This document shows positions 25,501 through 36,800 of a DNA stretch of 64,000 nt, one piece after another. The translations under genes were made by a program, and so were the position numbers. The notes below the pieces were generated by a model, which had not been told where the DNA came from, did not search any database, and saw nothing but the letters and a program-made list of their open reading frames with translations. How positions within the stretch are numbered: position 1 is the stretch's first letter; each line of letters starts with the position of its first letter. This DNA is from Daphnia pulex (Eukaryota > Arthropoda > Branchiopoda > Diplostraca > Daphniidae), in NCBI RefSeq assembly GCF_021134715.1, contig NC_060020.1:3410001-3474000 (forward strand). Reading direction: 5' to 3'.

Positions 25501-28500
25501 TGTTTTCACGAAGTGGGGGAGAAAGGCAAGAATTTATGATTAGAAAAATGCGGAAAAATGTCGGAAGATGAATCAAAATAAGTCCCGTCTTGTCCTCGTT
25601 TCTTTTTTATTTTCCTTTTATTTCCTTTTTAACTTCTTTTTTTTTTTTTCATTTTACGGTGCCGAGGTCGCGACTCGAGAGCACCGCATTAAGACACGAC
25701 ATCCGCCGACGTTCAATAGCGTTAATTGGTGTAAAATGTCATGTTAAATCTTCTTCTGATGACTCCACCAGAAAAAAACAAAACAAAAATAATTCAGTAC
25801 CTCAGACTAAACAAAAGCGGAAAACGTTTCAGGGAAGATTTAACCTACTAACGGGATGGCCCAGCAATCATTTTGTGAAATTTGGCACCTCTTGGGTGTG
25901 TGTGTGTATTCTCCAAGTCGTAAAATGTCGTCTGTGTTCTCAACCAAAATATTAGCAGTAGGATCCGTGGCTAAAATGTTAAATCTAGATTTTTACTTTG
26001 TAAATTCGTTTGTTATATGCGAACATATGGCGGTTGATTTCTTTTTTCTTTCAAATTGACTGATGGTTTTATTTTTCTTTCTTTTTTCTTTCTGTCATAA
26101 TGGAATTGACTTTAGCTCCGCCGGTTAAGTGAGACGGAACGCCAGCAAGGTTCATTGCGCCAGAAGAACAAACAGGTCCTGACCCGCAACGTCCAGTTGG
26201 CTGTCAAGAGCCAAGAATTAGCCGAAACAGTCAAGAATCTCCAGCAACAGCCGGCCGGTGGAAATATGTCGACGGCACCCGACACAACCAATTTGAAGAG
26301 AAGTTTGACGAGACCCAACGTTAATCAACTAGGCTCGCCATCCAAGGCAAGTCTTTTATTATTTTTATTTTATTTTGTTGTTGTTGTTGTTGATCGAGTT
26401 TCACCTGTTCACCTGACATAATAATCAAGCGAGTACCGATCCACCACCCGTTTGTCCACAGCAACGACTCTCAGTTCCCGCAAATAAGGACATATGGTCG
26501 TGTGTAACAATCAAATAATGCACTCCTTTCCTTTCTCCGGCCTTTCTCGCCAAGAGTTTCTCCAGTCTAATATGTAAATCTATTGCACCTTTCTCCACGC
26601 CTTTCACTGTCAGTTTCTTAACTGGCCCGTTGACCATATTCGGGTTGACGCATATTCGTCTACAGCACATGCACAGCAATCAAGCAGCTCAGACACACAC
26701 GGATCTCACCTTGCTGTATCACACACGACTGCGACTGATGATGACCACACGCTGTCGTCATTCGTTACGCTTCAAAGGGTTTCCAGGACTCTGCTGTGTG
26801 CATGGGGATATCCTGACAGAATGGGAACACAAGAGACTGGGGCTGGAGAGAGAAGTACGGCCACTTCACATATTACGTGCAAGGGAGCTCAGCAATATTG
26901 ACAAGTCCGAAGAGATATTTTCTGAGAGTAGAGCAGAGCTTAAAACTCGACTAAGAATCTCCAGCGAGCTGGGCGGGTCCAAGTATTTTTTTGGGGGGAA
27001 TTATTTGAATGAGAACGTGTAAGAACTCGCCCAACATCATCTTTTTTTGGATTGTGTGTGTGTGCGTGTAGAGTTGGACGAATCGCAGTCGGTGTGATGA
27101 AGCTCCACTTTCTTCTAACCGGTTATTTTATTATTTGATAAAACTAGAATGACAAGCAGCGGCGAATGGAGTACGTCCAACAAATCCAGAAATTGCGCAA
27201 AGAGCAACGCTACTACTCCATGTGGGAACTGCCGCCACTGCTCGAAGTCGACACGGACGGCCTGGGCTCTGATGGCAATGCCGACTCGGACGGTTCCTTG
27301 TCTCCGGCCGCTACCTCGGGCGTTACGTCCTGTTCTTCCGACTCGGCCTGGAGCGAGGTATACACACACACAGTCAAATAAGAAAACACCAAAAATCTTG
27401 TTGTTCTTTTTTACTGTCTCCTTATTTTCATGTGCCCATTAAGGTTTATGTTGTTGTTGGCTCGATGGTTTTTGACCGTTGAACCACTACTTTTTCCCAA
27501 TGGCAGATATTCCAACTGCCAAACAAGCGTTTATTTTTTTTTTAAACGACTGGCGTGTTTTAGTTATGGCTCATATGGGAGGAAACCGCGAGAATGAGAC
27601 TTTTAAAAAACGGCCATGTAATTACGAAAGAGGCTAGTCGTTCCGCCGAGCCTTCATTGATTTTTCTTATATTTTTTTTATTATTTCACCAAAGTGTTGG
27701 GTAGATTGGATTCAGATTCGGCAAAAACGTTGAAAAAAAAGTCAGTTCATCTTATACGCACGGCTAGCAATTTCAAGCCCCGTGCATAATTCGAATTTCA
27801 CGAATATCAGCGGAAACTGGTTCCAGTTTTTTTCTTCTTTCCCCTTTTATTATTTTGATCGATTGTGTTGGCGTGATGAATTGGAATTCAGATTTCACCG
27901 GTTTATACGACGGTTCGAGGAAACTGTTGTGCTGTGTGTACCAACTGCATAGTAGTACTCAAGGAGATTAGATTGATGATTAGATTGAATTGTAGTCTAC
28001 AAATAATCCTTTATTAGAAATTCTTAGCTCGGCGACGTCGTCTGCTTCGCTTTGTTGAACATTCCTAGTTTCACATGATTGTAAATTTTCTTCTCCATTT
28101 TCTCTTTCTTTTTATATTTTTTGTAACTACAAAAGGACACGCGACGGGAATTGGAAGTGTTGTTCTCACAGCTGTCGCGGGAGCATTCCGATTTGCAGCG
28201 CAACTACCAACTGCTCCACGAGAAGTTGCGCCAGCTGACGTGTTTTTCCGACGCCGACGCGGCCAATGTCAACTACGCCACCCTGCAGGCTGACTACAAC
28301 GCGGCCAGAGCCCGAATCCGTGACCTGGAGGAGATCCTGCAGCTGAAAAACAATCGCGAACGAGAGGCCAGTGACGGAGCCAACGCCGGACGCCCGACGG
28401 TCGTTCCTTCTCTGCTGGAAATCCAGGCCAAATTCGTTCGTGAGAAGCACATCCAGCAAACGCAGATGGCCATCCTGGTCAAACGTCTCGAGGAGGCCAA

Positions 28501-31500
28501 AGACAGGCACCAATCTGTCCAGGCGGAGCTGAACGAAGCGCGAGATCAGAACGAGTTGCTCGAGTTCCGCATTCTCGAATTGGAAGAGATCCAAGAAAGG
28601 GTGCGCTTATTATTTATTATTTTGGTTTTGGAGACTATTTAGCCACGCTCGCCGGGTTTCTTTAATTGAATAGTTTCGCATTTGTGCATTTTTGAATAAT
28701 AGGCGCCGTCACAGTGCTCGACCGATCAGCGCGATCGTAAGGATGTCTGCACCGACACGGATTCGGATGACGTATCGGTCGGAGATTCGGGCATTACGTC
28801 GCTCGCTTCACTCATGGTCGAATGTCCGTCACCAATCTTGCCCAGAAGCCCGTGCAGCAGCGGATCGTCACTGGACTCTGACTACCTGGTAATTGATTTT
28901 ATTTTTAAAATTTTCCAGCTGATTTCGACATCTTTTGGGGGAAATTGAGTGTCGGCAATTGAGTCATTGTTGTAACGGTGTATTTTGCGGCGTTCCTTAG
29001 GGCGAAAAGATCTCGTCGGTCAAAGCAGAACTGCAATTGATGGTCTCCTCGCTAAATGATCCGTCTCAGAAAACCGTGCTGGCCCAGCTTCAGGCGCTGT
29101 TGGGCGTCTGCCAGTCTCGACTGGCCCACAAGAGTCCCGTCGCCAGTGAGACTTCCAACTGGGACTGGCAGCTGCAGGAGAGTGGCATCTTCGAAGAGGA
29201 CCACCATCATTCCACCGATGGATCCACTCAGACGGACGCCGTCGAGTGCGATGGATACAATGGCGATGTCAGCATCCGGGTGACGGTCCCGTTGCCTCTT
29301 TGCGGCCGAGTGACCGAAGACAAGGAAGTTCAAATGTCTCCCGCCGAGTTGGAAGATAAATCCGTGCAGACGGCAATGACGGATGTCCAGGATTTTGCGG
29401 TCCAAACTGATTTGATTGTCTGTCATTCCGCCGGCGCAGAAGAAAAGTCCTATCGAGATCAGGGCGTTCAGTTCTACGAGGAACGGCCCATGTTTGCGGA
29501 AGAAGATTCCCAGACGGATGGGCAGGTGATGACCCTGGAGGAATTCCGCGACGTTGAGAGCTACTACGTCCAGCAAATTGAAATCCTGCAGAAGGAGAAG
29601 GCCAGCCATCGCAAAAAGTTCCAGGCCAGTCGGGACGAAACGACGAAATCGGTGCAGCAGCTGGAACTGTTGGGCCGCCAGTTTCAAGAGCGCGAGCGGC
29701 AATTCGAAGAGATTTTGCAGAAGAACTGCCGCGCATTCGAGCGGGAACTCGAAACGGCCCGCGAACTCAACAACAACGAGCTCTCCACGCTCAAGGAATG
29801 TCTCCAGCTGGTCTGGCACGAAGTCAAAGACTACGCCAATGTGACGGACATGCCCAAAACGTCGGTCATGGAGTTCACTCAGGCGCTGATCAGTTCGCTT
29901 CACGGAATTTGCAACGAGCTGGGCCAACTGAGAGTCCGTGTAGTCGATCTCGCCGATATGGAGCAAGCCTTCCAGACGACGTTGCGACAGGCAGACGGGC
30001 TCGTCCATCACATGGAAGAGAAGCATTTGCAGCGCATCAGAGAGCTGGAACATATAGAACACGAACTAAGGATCCAGTTGAATCATCCGACTGGAAGTCA
30101 CCAAAGCTACGACATGGATGGAAGTCTCGAAATCAAAATACAAGGTATGGCGCAATTCGATCTAATTGCCTGAGTGATGGCGTAATCTAAGAAATACGTT
30201 CTAATAATTCGATAAAATACTTAGAACTGGAGCAGGAGAAGGACGCTCTGTCGTTGCAGGTCGGCAAGTGCCAAGAGTTGGAAGACTATTGCCAACGACT
30301 TCACGGCCGGCTGGAAGAGTATGAGCAACGTGAACGAAGCTTGCATCAAGCCGTCCAAGATACGGAACGCCGCTTTTCCACCAGGTTTGATCAAAGCGTT
30401 TTCACAGATTGTTTTCCGTGATATAACTCTTTTAACGGGCTTTTTTTTTACTTTGATCCAGAGAGCAAAGATATCGCGAAGAAATTCAGTTGATGAAAAC
30501 AGAGCTGGACAAGTGTCGCGAAAATGAAGCGACCTGGCGTCAACGACTGGAGCAGAGGGACAGTCAATTGGGCCTCATGAGGAACGAACTGGAGGCCGAA
30601 CAAAAGACCATCGCCAGTTTAGAGTTAGAAGTCAAGGAGTTGCAATCCAAATTAGATAAGGACGACACCTCCTTCAGAAACGAGGTCAGTTGCCTAGCAG
30701 AACTAATCGCCCGTTGTTGAGTCAGTCCAATGAAATTTCTAATTATCTTGTTCAAAATAGGTGACCAAGTTGCGTTCGCAGCTCACTACCTCTCTGGCGC
30801 AGCTGAACGAGCTCGAGTCACTTAACTGCCAACTTCGCGAGAAGATCGTCGAATACCAGAACACGATTTACTCTCTGCAGAGGAGCCTAGACGAGAAGAG
30901 TTGCCAAAATGGCAATCTAATGGCCGAAAATAACAGACTGGCCCAAGCTCAGATGGAAATGATGAGCATGTCTATGGTCGCCATGGGTAAGTTGATTTTC
31001 ATCAATATTAATTGGTTCGACTGAATCCCCTTTTGTAATTTTACCATACGTATTTTCTTATTTGACAGCCAAACCGCTAACTGAGGAGCTGCTAGAAATC
31101 GAGTCGGATGAAGGCTGCATGTCACCCGAACCTGTCGCCGCCACGAGCGAAACCGCTGCTACGCTGGACGACTTTCAAGAAATTTCATTGCCCACGACGC
31201 CGACCGTTGTGGACGGCTGCAACAACGTCTTTGAGGAACATTTCAAAGTGCTCGAGTCGTTGGAGAGTTATCTGGAAACGCAGCATCTGACTGGAGCGAC
31301 GGCCGAAGATAACGACGAGTCGGGAATTTCCACATCACCTTCGATTCACGAGGTAAAAAACCGATTGTCGGGGTTGAAGTTAAAATGTCAATTAACGTTT
31401 GTATTGTTTCGGCTTTCGCAGAACGAGAATTTTGCGCTGTTGGAAGCTCAGTTGTCGCAGCTTCGAACCGAGAAGCACTTTTTGCTCAATTCGGTTGTCA

Positions 31501-32825
31501 ACAGTCAGAAGAAAGATGAGGTCATTCAAATCTTGGTCGACCAACTCAAATACAACGCGCCCCGTCAATACCTGATTGAAACGGCGGCGCATATCCGCAA
31601 GATCGCCACTAACGGCGACTACGACGCGAACCAACATCGCACGCATGACAAAGATATCGATCGCGTTTGCTCCATGCTGGAAGCCCCGATTGATCTGGTA
31701 AAAGATTTGAAATAATTTCGTCTTATTATGCATTCAATTTTCTTTGTTCATATTCTTCATCTTTATTTTTCGTCTTCATCTTCTTTTCTTCTGGTTTTAT
31801 GTCTGCCTCCTCTCTGTCGCAGAAATCACTCGTCTAAATCTCTCTATATCTCGTTTCGGGTGATGGCGATTTTCGTTTCTATTTTTGACCAAAAATTATG
31901 TAACCACTCACGGCAATGGTACGGACTGACTATAAACCCATGCCCATCCTTTCTTTGTTTCTAACCACCGCTATGTGTGTAACGAGTCCAGACATGTGTG
32001 TGAACTGCACACCTTTCGCCATCTCCATTCAACATTTGAGATTACGATGCCTCGTATTTTTTTCAGACCGACGTAACGACTGAGGGTTGTAGCCTCATAT
32101 CACAACAGCCCTCGGCGTCTCCTAACTGCAATTATGATGTCGTCATCCCCCACAATAAAGTAGTCCGCCGCCAGACAACTGTAACCGTTCTGCCCGAGGA
32201 GGATCCGCTTCTTTCCCCACGTAAATATAATAAAAGCTAATTTTCGTTATCGATGAGGAAATAGCCTAATATGGACCTCACTTTCGTTTGCAGCCTCCGA
32301 TCTTAAAATTACACGCAAGGTCGGCAATGATGGACTTGTGATAGCCTGGTTACCTTCACCAGACTCTGAATGCGTCGGATACCTGGTAAATATCTAAAAT
32401 CTTTAACAAGAGTAAAAAGTAATTTTGAAAATGTCTTTTTTATTAAACAGATCTGCGTAAACGGCCAAGAAGCTCATCGTGGGCGAAACGCCCAGAGGAC
32501 GAAAGCAGTGTTGAGCGGATTGGACTTGCATAGCGAGATGGATATTTGTATTTATTCGTTGTCCGTCGACGGGCTCGTTTCCAGCCCCACAACTACTGTC
32601 TACTTGCCCGACGAGCGACTGGCTGTTGGCGCTCATCAAGGACATGCCGGCGACTCGGAATCGGCTGAGCCGACCCAGGCCGTCGTCGAGGTGAGCAGTC
32701 CGCGCGAGGTGGTCGTTCAGACATTTTATACCAACTCATCCGTTACCGTCAGGTCATCGCGCAGGGTTATCGCTCCTGCTGCCCACGTATCCCGCTTACC
32801 ACACCGGCCGACCTGCGTGCCTTGA
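4591..32825 (+). CDS. JAKMIP-like coiled-coil protein with C-terminal FN3-like domain
   Basis: Nineteen coding exons join without frame break to 1644 aa: 4591-4608, 12376-12602, 13489-13765, 13954-14067, 19327-19467, 24903-25034, 26116-26346, 27148-27357, 28136-28600, 28703-28888, 29001-30144, 30225-30384, 30462-30684, 30761-30986, 31069-31352, 31422-31697, 32067-32220, 32294-32385, 32451-32825. Most of the protein is predicted coiled coil. The stretch EARDQNELLEFRILELEE (about residues 584-601) and KDRVISHLESELRVQTG match Janus kinase and microtubule-interacting proteins as I remember them; vertebrate members are about 630-850 aa and link microtubules, kinesin and signalling receptors. Residues about 740-842 carry six TQT/VQT-like motifs. 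Residues about 1490-1575 form a fibronectin III-like fold (IAWLPSPDSECVGYLICVNG) resembling those of RIM-binding proteins. The hydrophobic C-terminal tail of vertebrate JAKMIPs is absent. The first exon codes only six residues, so the start is less sure; Met at 12397 is an alternative. Confidence 0.82.
4609..12375 (+). other. First intron of the JAKMIP-like gene (7.8 kb)
   Basis: No supported gene on either strand; open frames here are short and low-complexity. The DNA is rich in T-runs, TG, CTT and GA microsatellites and CTG/CAG triplets. Its size, beside neighbouring introns of 50-600 bp, suggests enhancers or alternative first exons, but none can be fixed from the sequence. Confidence 0.55.
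14068..19326 (+). other. Large intron 4 of the JAKMIP-like gene (5.3 kb)
   Basis: No supported coding sequence. It carries poly-C and GA/TG microsatellites and a 20-bp palindrome at 16707-16726. The acceptor has a tandem AG (GAGCAG): the exon can start at 19327 or 19330, adding or dropping one Gln without a frame change. Confidence 0.6.
16707..16726. promoter_or_regulatory. 20-bp perfect palindrome centred on a CRE
   Basis: AGAGTTTGACGTCAAACTCT equals its own reverse complement over 20 bases, and the central eight are the CREB/ATF consensus TGACGTCA. It sits in intron 4 of the JAKMIP-like gene. It may be an intronic bZIP enhancer site; function is inferred from the motif. Confidence 0.45.
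21712..21724 (+). repeat. Poly-C run of 13
   Basis: An uninterrupted run of 13 C in a pyrimidine-rich intron segment. Its length is likely to vary between alleles or assemblies. Confidence 0.8.
24016..24039 (+). repeat. (GAA)8 microsatellite
   Basis: Eight uninterrupted GAA units in intron 5 of the JAKMIP-like gene. Confidence 0.85.
25257..25409. repeat. Inverted (CAA)n / (TTG)n pair, possible hairpin
   Basis: A (CAA) tract at 25257-25279 is followed about 100 bp later by a (TTG) tract at 25383-25409 with one interruption. The two are complementary, so the intron RNA between the exons ending 25034 and starting 26116 could fold into a stem of roughly 20 bp. Folding is inferred from complementarity only. 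Confidence 0.5.
26347..27147 (+). other. GC-AG intron of the JAKMIP-like gene
   Basis: The exon 26116-26346 ends TCCAAG and the intron opens GCAAGT, the typical strong form of a GC donor; the acceptor is AAACTAG at 27147. No GT donor near it keeps frame. The reading frame continues in phase 0 into the exon at 27148. Confidence 0.65.
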
Positions 32826-33125
32826 TGGAATGATTGTCGCTTCACTTCTCCATTTATAATTCTCACATTATTTGTTTTACTTTCGCGTTTGTTAAAAATA
32901 ATTTTTATCGCAATATTTGACGTATAACATGAAGTCCGAAGCTCTCTATTTCAAAAATATCACCACAAACAGTAAGTAGTTTAATAACGTTTTGATGACA
33001 TAACTCATGAGGTTTGATGATGAATTCGTAATTGTATGACGCAAAAGAAGAATGACTTACACGAAGTAATAAATTGTAATTCGATCGCCAGTCTCCATAA
33101 CTGTTGTTCTGTAACATCTTATGAA

Positions 33126-33131
33126 AATAAA
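33126..33131 (+). terminator. Poly(A) signal of the JAKMIP-like gene
   Basis: AATAAA on the plus strand, 301 bp after the stop codon at 32825, in otherwise AT-rich 3' UTR. Confidence 0.5.
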
Positions 33132-33156
33132 ACATATGTAGAAGATGAAAAATGAT

Positions 33157-33162
33157 TTTATT
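33157..33162 (-). terminator. Poly(A) signal of MRPS23
   Basis: AATAAA on the minus strand (TTTATT on plus), 49 bp beyond the MRPS23 stop. It lies past the convergent plus-strand signal at 33126-33131, so the two transcripts are expected to overlap at their tails. Confidence 0.5.
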
Positions 33163-33210
33163 CATGTCTTTCTTTCAATACTATATACTATCACAAGAAC
33201 AGGGGAAAAA

Positions 33211-33858
33211 CTACTTCTCAGATAACACATTGGCTATATTAATTTTAGACTTCTGAGATATTTCTTTGTTAACTGAAGTGAACATGGAAGCCATACTGGT
33301 ATCACGGCTTTGTTGTTCATTGGACGAAGAAAACATTGATTTTTCTTCTTGTAGAACTTTTACAACAGCTTCAAAAAGTTCATTTTCATCTGCATAGTCT
33401 TTTTCCATTTCCCTATATTTATCCAAAAAATTTTGGCAAGGTGTAGGATACTTGTTTGTCAGCGAAATTTGCCCAGATGAACCATATCTTTCGTAGAATT
33501 TCCTACCGATTCAAGATTAAATGGTCAAAATTACTTTTCGTAAAAAAATGTGAAGCTGAAGTGTAAGCTTACGCTCTTATAATGTCTTCTGGGTAAAGGA
33601 TGTTGCGAACAGCCATGTCAGGGACTTTTCTACCATGAAAAGGTTCTATTTTTGGAGGAAATGCTTCATAAACGTCGTACCATACTGGTTTATCCTCCTG
33701 TTTCATAGCACCGGAACGAAGAAGACCTCGTACCCTAAAGTGAAATCAGTTGCTAAAGTTACTAGTTTTCCTTCAATGATAGAAAAATATTTACAAAGAA
33801 AACATCCTTCTTACCTTGTATATATAGTTCCTATTCTTTCTAGGCGACTAGAAGCCAT
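33211..33858 (-). CDS. MRPS23: Mitochondrial ribosomal protein S23 (mS23)
   Basis: Three minus-strand exons, 33815-33858, 33573-33734 and 33211-33502, join to 165 codons plus stop. The product is a small-subunit protein of the mitochondrial ribosome. The start MASSRLERIGTIYTR matches the human N-terminus pattern (SRLE-x-G-x-I-x-x-R), followed by VRGLLRSGAMK, PVWYDVYEAFPP, an acidic RILYPED-like stretch, then FYERYGSSGQ and FLDKYREM. Length is close to animal orthologues (about 150-190 aa). Donors and acceptors are canonical. It converges on the JAKMIP-like gene and has its own AATAAA 49 bp beyond the stop. Identification rests on remembered family sequence. Confidence 0.9.
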
Positions 33859-36800
33859 TTCTGTTTATTTTGTTTCCTGTTTTACGTTTGTGAAATTTTC
33901 TACAAACCAATGTGTTTGACTGTGTGTGTTCATTAGCAGACGAATCTGGTTTCCATAGTTTCCGAGAATCTTGATGAAAGATACTGCATCGTACAATAGA
34001 TGGCGAAGGGTTCTCCTTAGGTAACGACAGACATGTGATTCGAGAATCGAGATCTAGACAGTTTGAAATTCTCTGTTGTGTCGGTTGTCCTATGAATTTG
34101 TGGTACTAGAAAAGAAATTGGTAAGCTATGAATCTGATTATTTTGGTTGTATTTTGAAATACTACAGTGTTAACTTGTTTACCACAATTAATGCTCGGTG
34201 GCTAATTGCATCAAATGTATTCTCAGAATCTTTAGTCTTTACCGAGCCCATGAAGTTTTTCCTTTATCAAGGTCTTGTACAACAAGCATTTAAGATTGCC
34301 GTGTTATTTTGTGTTAGTGATTTAGTGTAAGCTTATTCTGTTAGCTATGGTTAATTTCACGAGTCGTTAGAAAAGGCTTTTTCAAAAACTTTAAAATGAG
34401 CTTTCTTTTTCTTTTTACAGACTTTTTGCTTTTTAAGGTGGCTTTTAACTAATGTGCACTAGATGGCGCGGAATATGGTGTGTGTTTCCGGAACAGAAAT
34501 TCAATGCATTTTCTATCACCTTTCCCACCTACTTCTTCCTCAGTTACCACTCAACCAGCGACTACCTACCACGTCAGTTAAATTTGTTTAACAGTCTTTG
34601 AAATTGTTGAAATCAAAATTGCTTCGTTGATGTAATGACACAGTGAAGTTCCAATCACACTGCAAGTGCTAGAAGAAAGTCTGATTAGTGAAGTACACAA
34701 GGATTAATATGTAAATGTAACAGAAACATTTCTGTCTGCTGAGTGTTGTGACTTGGACTATTTCCACTCCTGTGAAGTGAATCCCAATTGTCAAGAAACA
34801 TTTATCTACTGTCAAAAGGTATGTGACATCTTCTCTTACTTTTTTGTTGCGATCATATTATTGTAAGAAAATTGTGGGCAATCGAGAAAGAAAAAGATAC
34901 TAGCGCTTGTTTCAGATAACATTTTTGTCAAAGCTCTTAGTGAAAAAGCATTTATTGAAGTTAAATTCATCTGAAAGAAGTTTTAAGTGACGTTCGGCCA
35001 TTAGTTGATTTTCAGTTGTGTTTTCTTTGCGACAAAAACGTTCGTATTCTATTCTCACCATGCTGTGCCATTTCCGTGGCCGAGCTGTGAGTTGATGGTC
35101 GCTACGTTCGTTCACCTCCCCGTTTTTTAGACCTGTGTGACCTAGAAATCCACATAGTGGAACTGTTCAAAACCAACAACCAGTAATACTAGTTGAGCAA
35201 TCGGTCAAGCGTACAGAATATAGAATGAGCATGTAGCTTAGCCTGCTGTGGCATGAAATTTTCCAGAAATGTTGTCGTGAAAGCAATATTATATTTTACT
35301 GTGGTCACAATTGCCTTAATCAATCGTCATCTCTTCCTGATCTCTCATCGTATTTGGGATACTTTTGAGAGAAGACGAAGGTGTCTAGCTTGTCTTTCGA
35401 ATTTGGAAACTCAATCATTGATTATCTCATGTCAATTTTACCATTGTTTCGTTTTGGGTTTATACTCAATCTCGATCAGTACGATAACTTCTTGCAAAAA
35501 GGTACATTTAAAATATTTTTAATAGCTGGTTTTTTAACGGGAAAAGGAGTGTGGTCAATGTGGTCAATATGTTCAGTCGAAACTGAATAAAAACAGTTGA
35601 AAAATACCAATTTTTGGATGGAAATGGGAAATGCCTTGAATATAGTTGTAATGTATCATTCTGGCACTTCATTAAATACCGCTACATTTCCAAGTACCGT
35701 ATTTTAAATGAAATTATTTCCTTTGGTTTTGACTCAAGTTTCAAAGTTTTCGCACGAATCAAGTGCTTACCCAGCTACACAACAATTTTGTGGTATAACT
35801 GGAGTTACCTATCCTTCTGACATCCTTCCGGATATCCCGTATTCTCACCCATCTCATTTTCATTATTTAAATGTACTGCCAAAGTATAGAAAGAATCAGA
35901 AATGAGAAGTGGAAAGAATAGTTAAGTTCACGTGCTGTGCGCCGGGTACATAGTATCGGGGAAAATCCTAAAAATAAAAATTCATTGAGCGCAGTGACTC
36001 GAGCCTTTTATTCCCATCACAGCTGCAGTAAAGCCAGATATGTTGACCTAAAAAGAGGTAGATATACTACATGCCTCAAAGCTATTCCGGGTTCTCTCTT
36101 TCATGCGCTTGAAAGACTGAAAAGTAGAGAAAGCTTCAATCGTCTGTTTCACTATGGATTACGATGGGTAGAGCTTAATTATAATGACCTTTATTTTTCT
36201 TTTTAAAATCTATTTTTGTAAATGGTTTAAAGCGGAAGTAAATAACAAAAAGGTGCACACTTCGAAAACAGTCAATACTGGGAGAATTCACGCAATGACA
36301 CATTTTTTCCCGCTGCGTGCAACGCCTATGCTTTGACAAGATTTGAAAAACGAGATTAGTGCGTTCAAATCACCAATAACTGATGCGTTTTCGTGAAATT
36401 TAAACTGCCGGAAAATTCGTGATTCAAAACGATAACTAATGGGAATTTGACAGTATCATTTGTTTTGTTTTGATTCCCGTAGCTTGGGGGATGTTGATAT
36501 AAAGAAAACTTGATTCTGGGACAAACTGTCATTTCCAATAGAGATGATTTCATTCAGACCACACGGTTCATGTTCTTTACACTATAATTGTAGGAAACAG
36601 ATAGGCGAAAAAAACATGAAAAAAGAAAGAACACAAAGTTAAAATATTAAAGTTGATGTAGAAAGGAAGGGATTTCATATTCTAGATTAAGTCACGAAAG
36701 AAGATTTGTCTCAAGTTTGCCTTCAAATGCGATTAAGTGCGCCCAGTTTTTTGTTTTTTCTGTAAGTTAAGTAAAATTTTTGTTGATTTTTTAATTATTA

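Noticed and set aside
29052-30062. Long open frame (336 codons) on the minus strand
   Set aside because: It lies exactly opposite the largest coding exon of the JAKMIP-like gene; it is an antisense shadow of biased codons, rich in Leu and Phe, with no family resemblance.
35253-36206. Run of short plus-strand frames upstream of the receptor
   Set aside because: No shared phase, no splice links and no family resemblance; left as intergenic.
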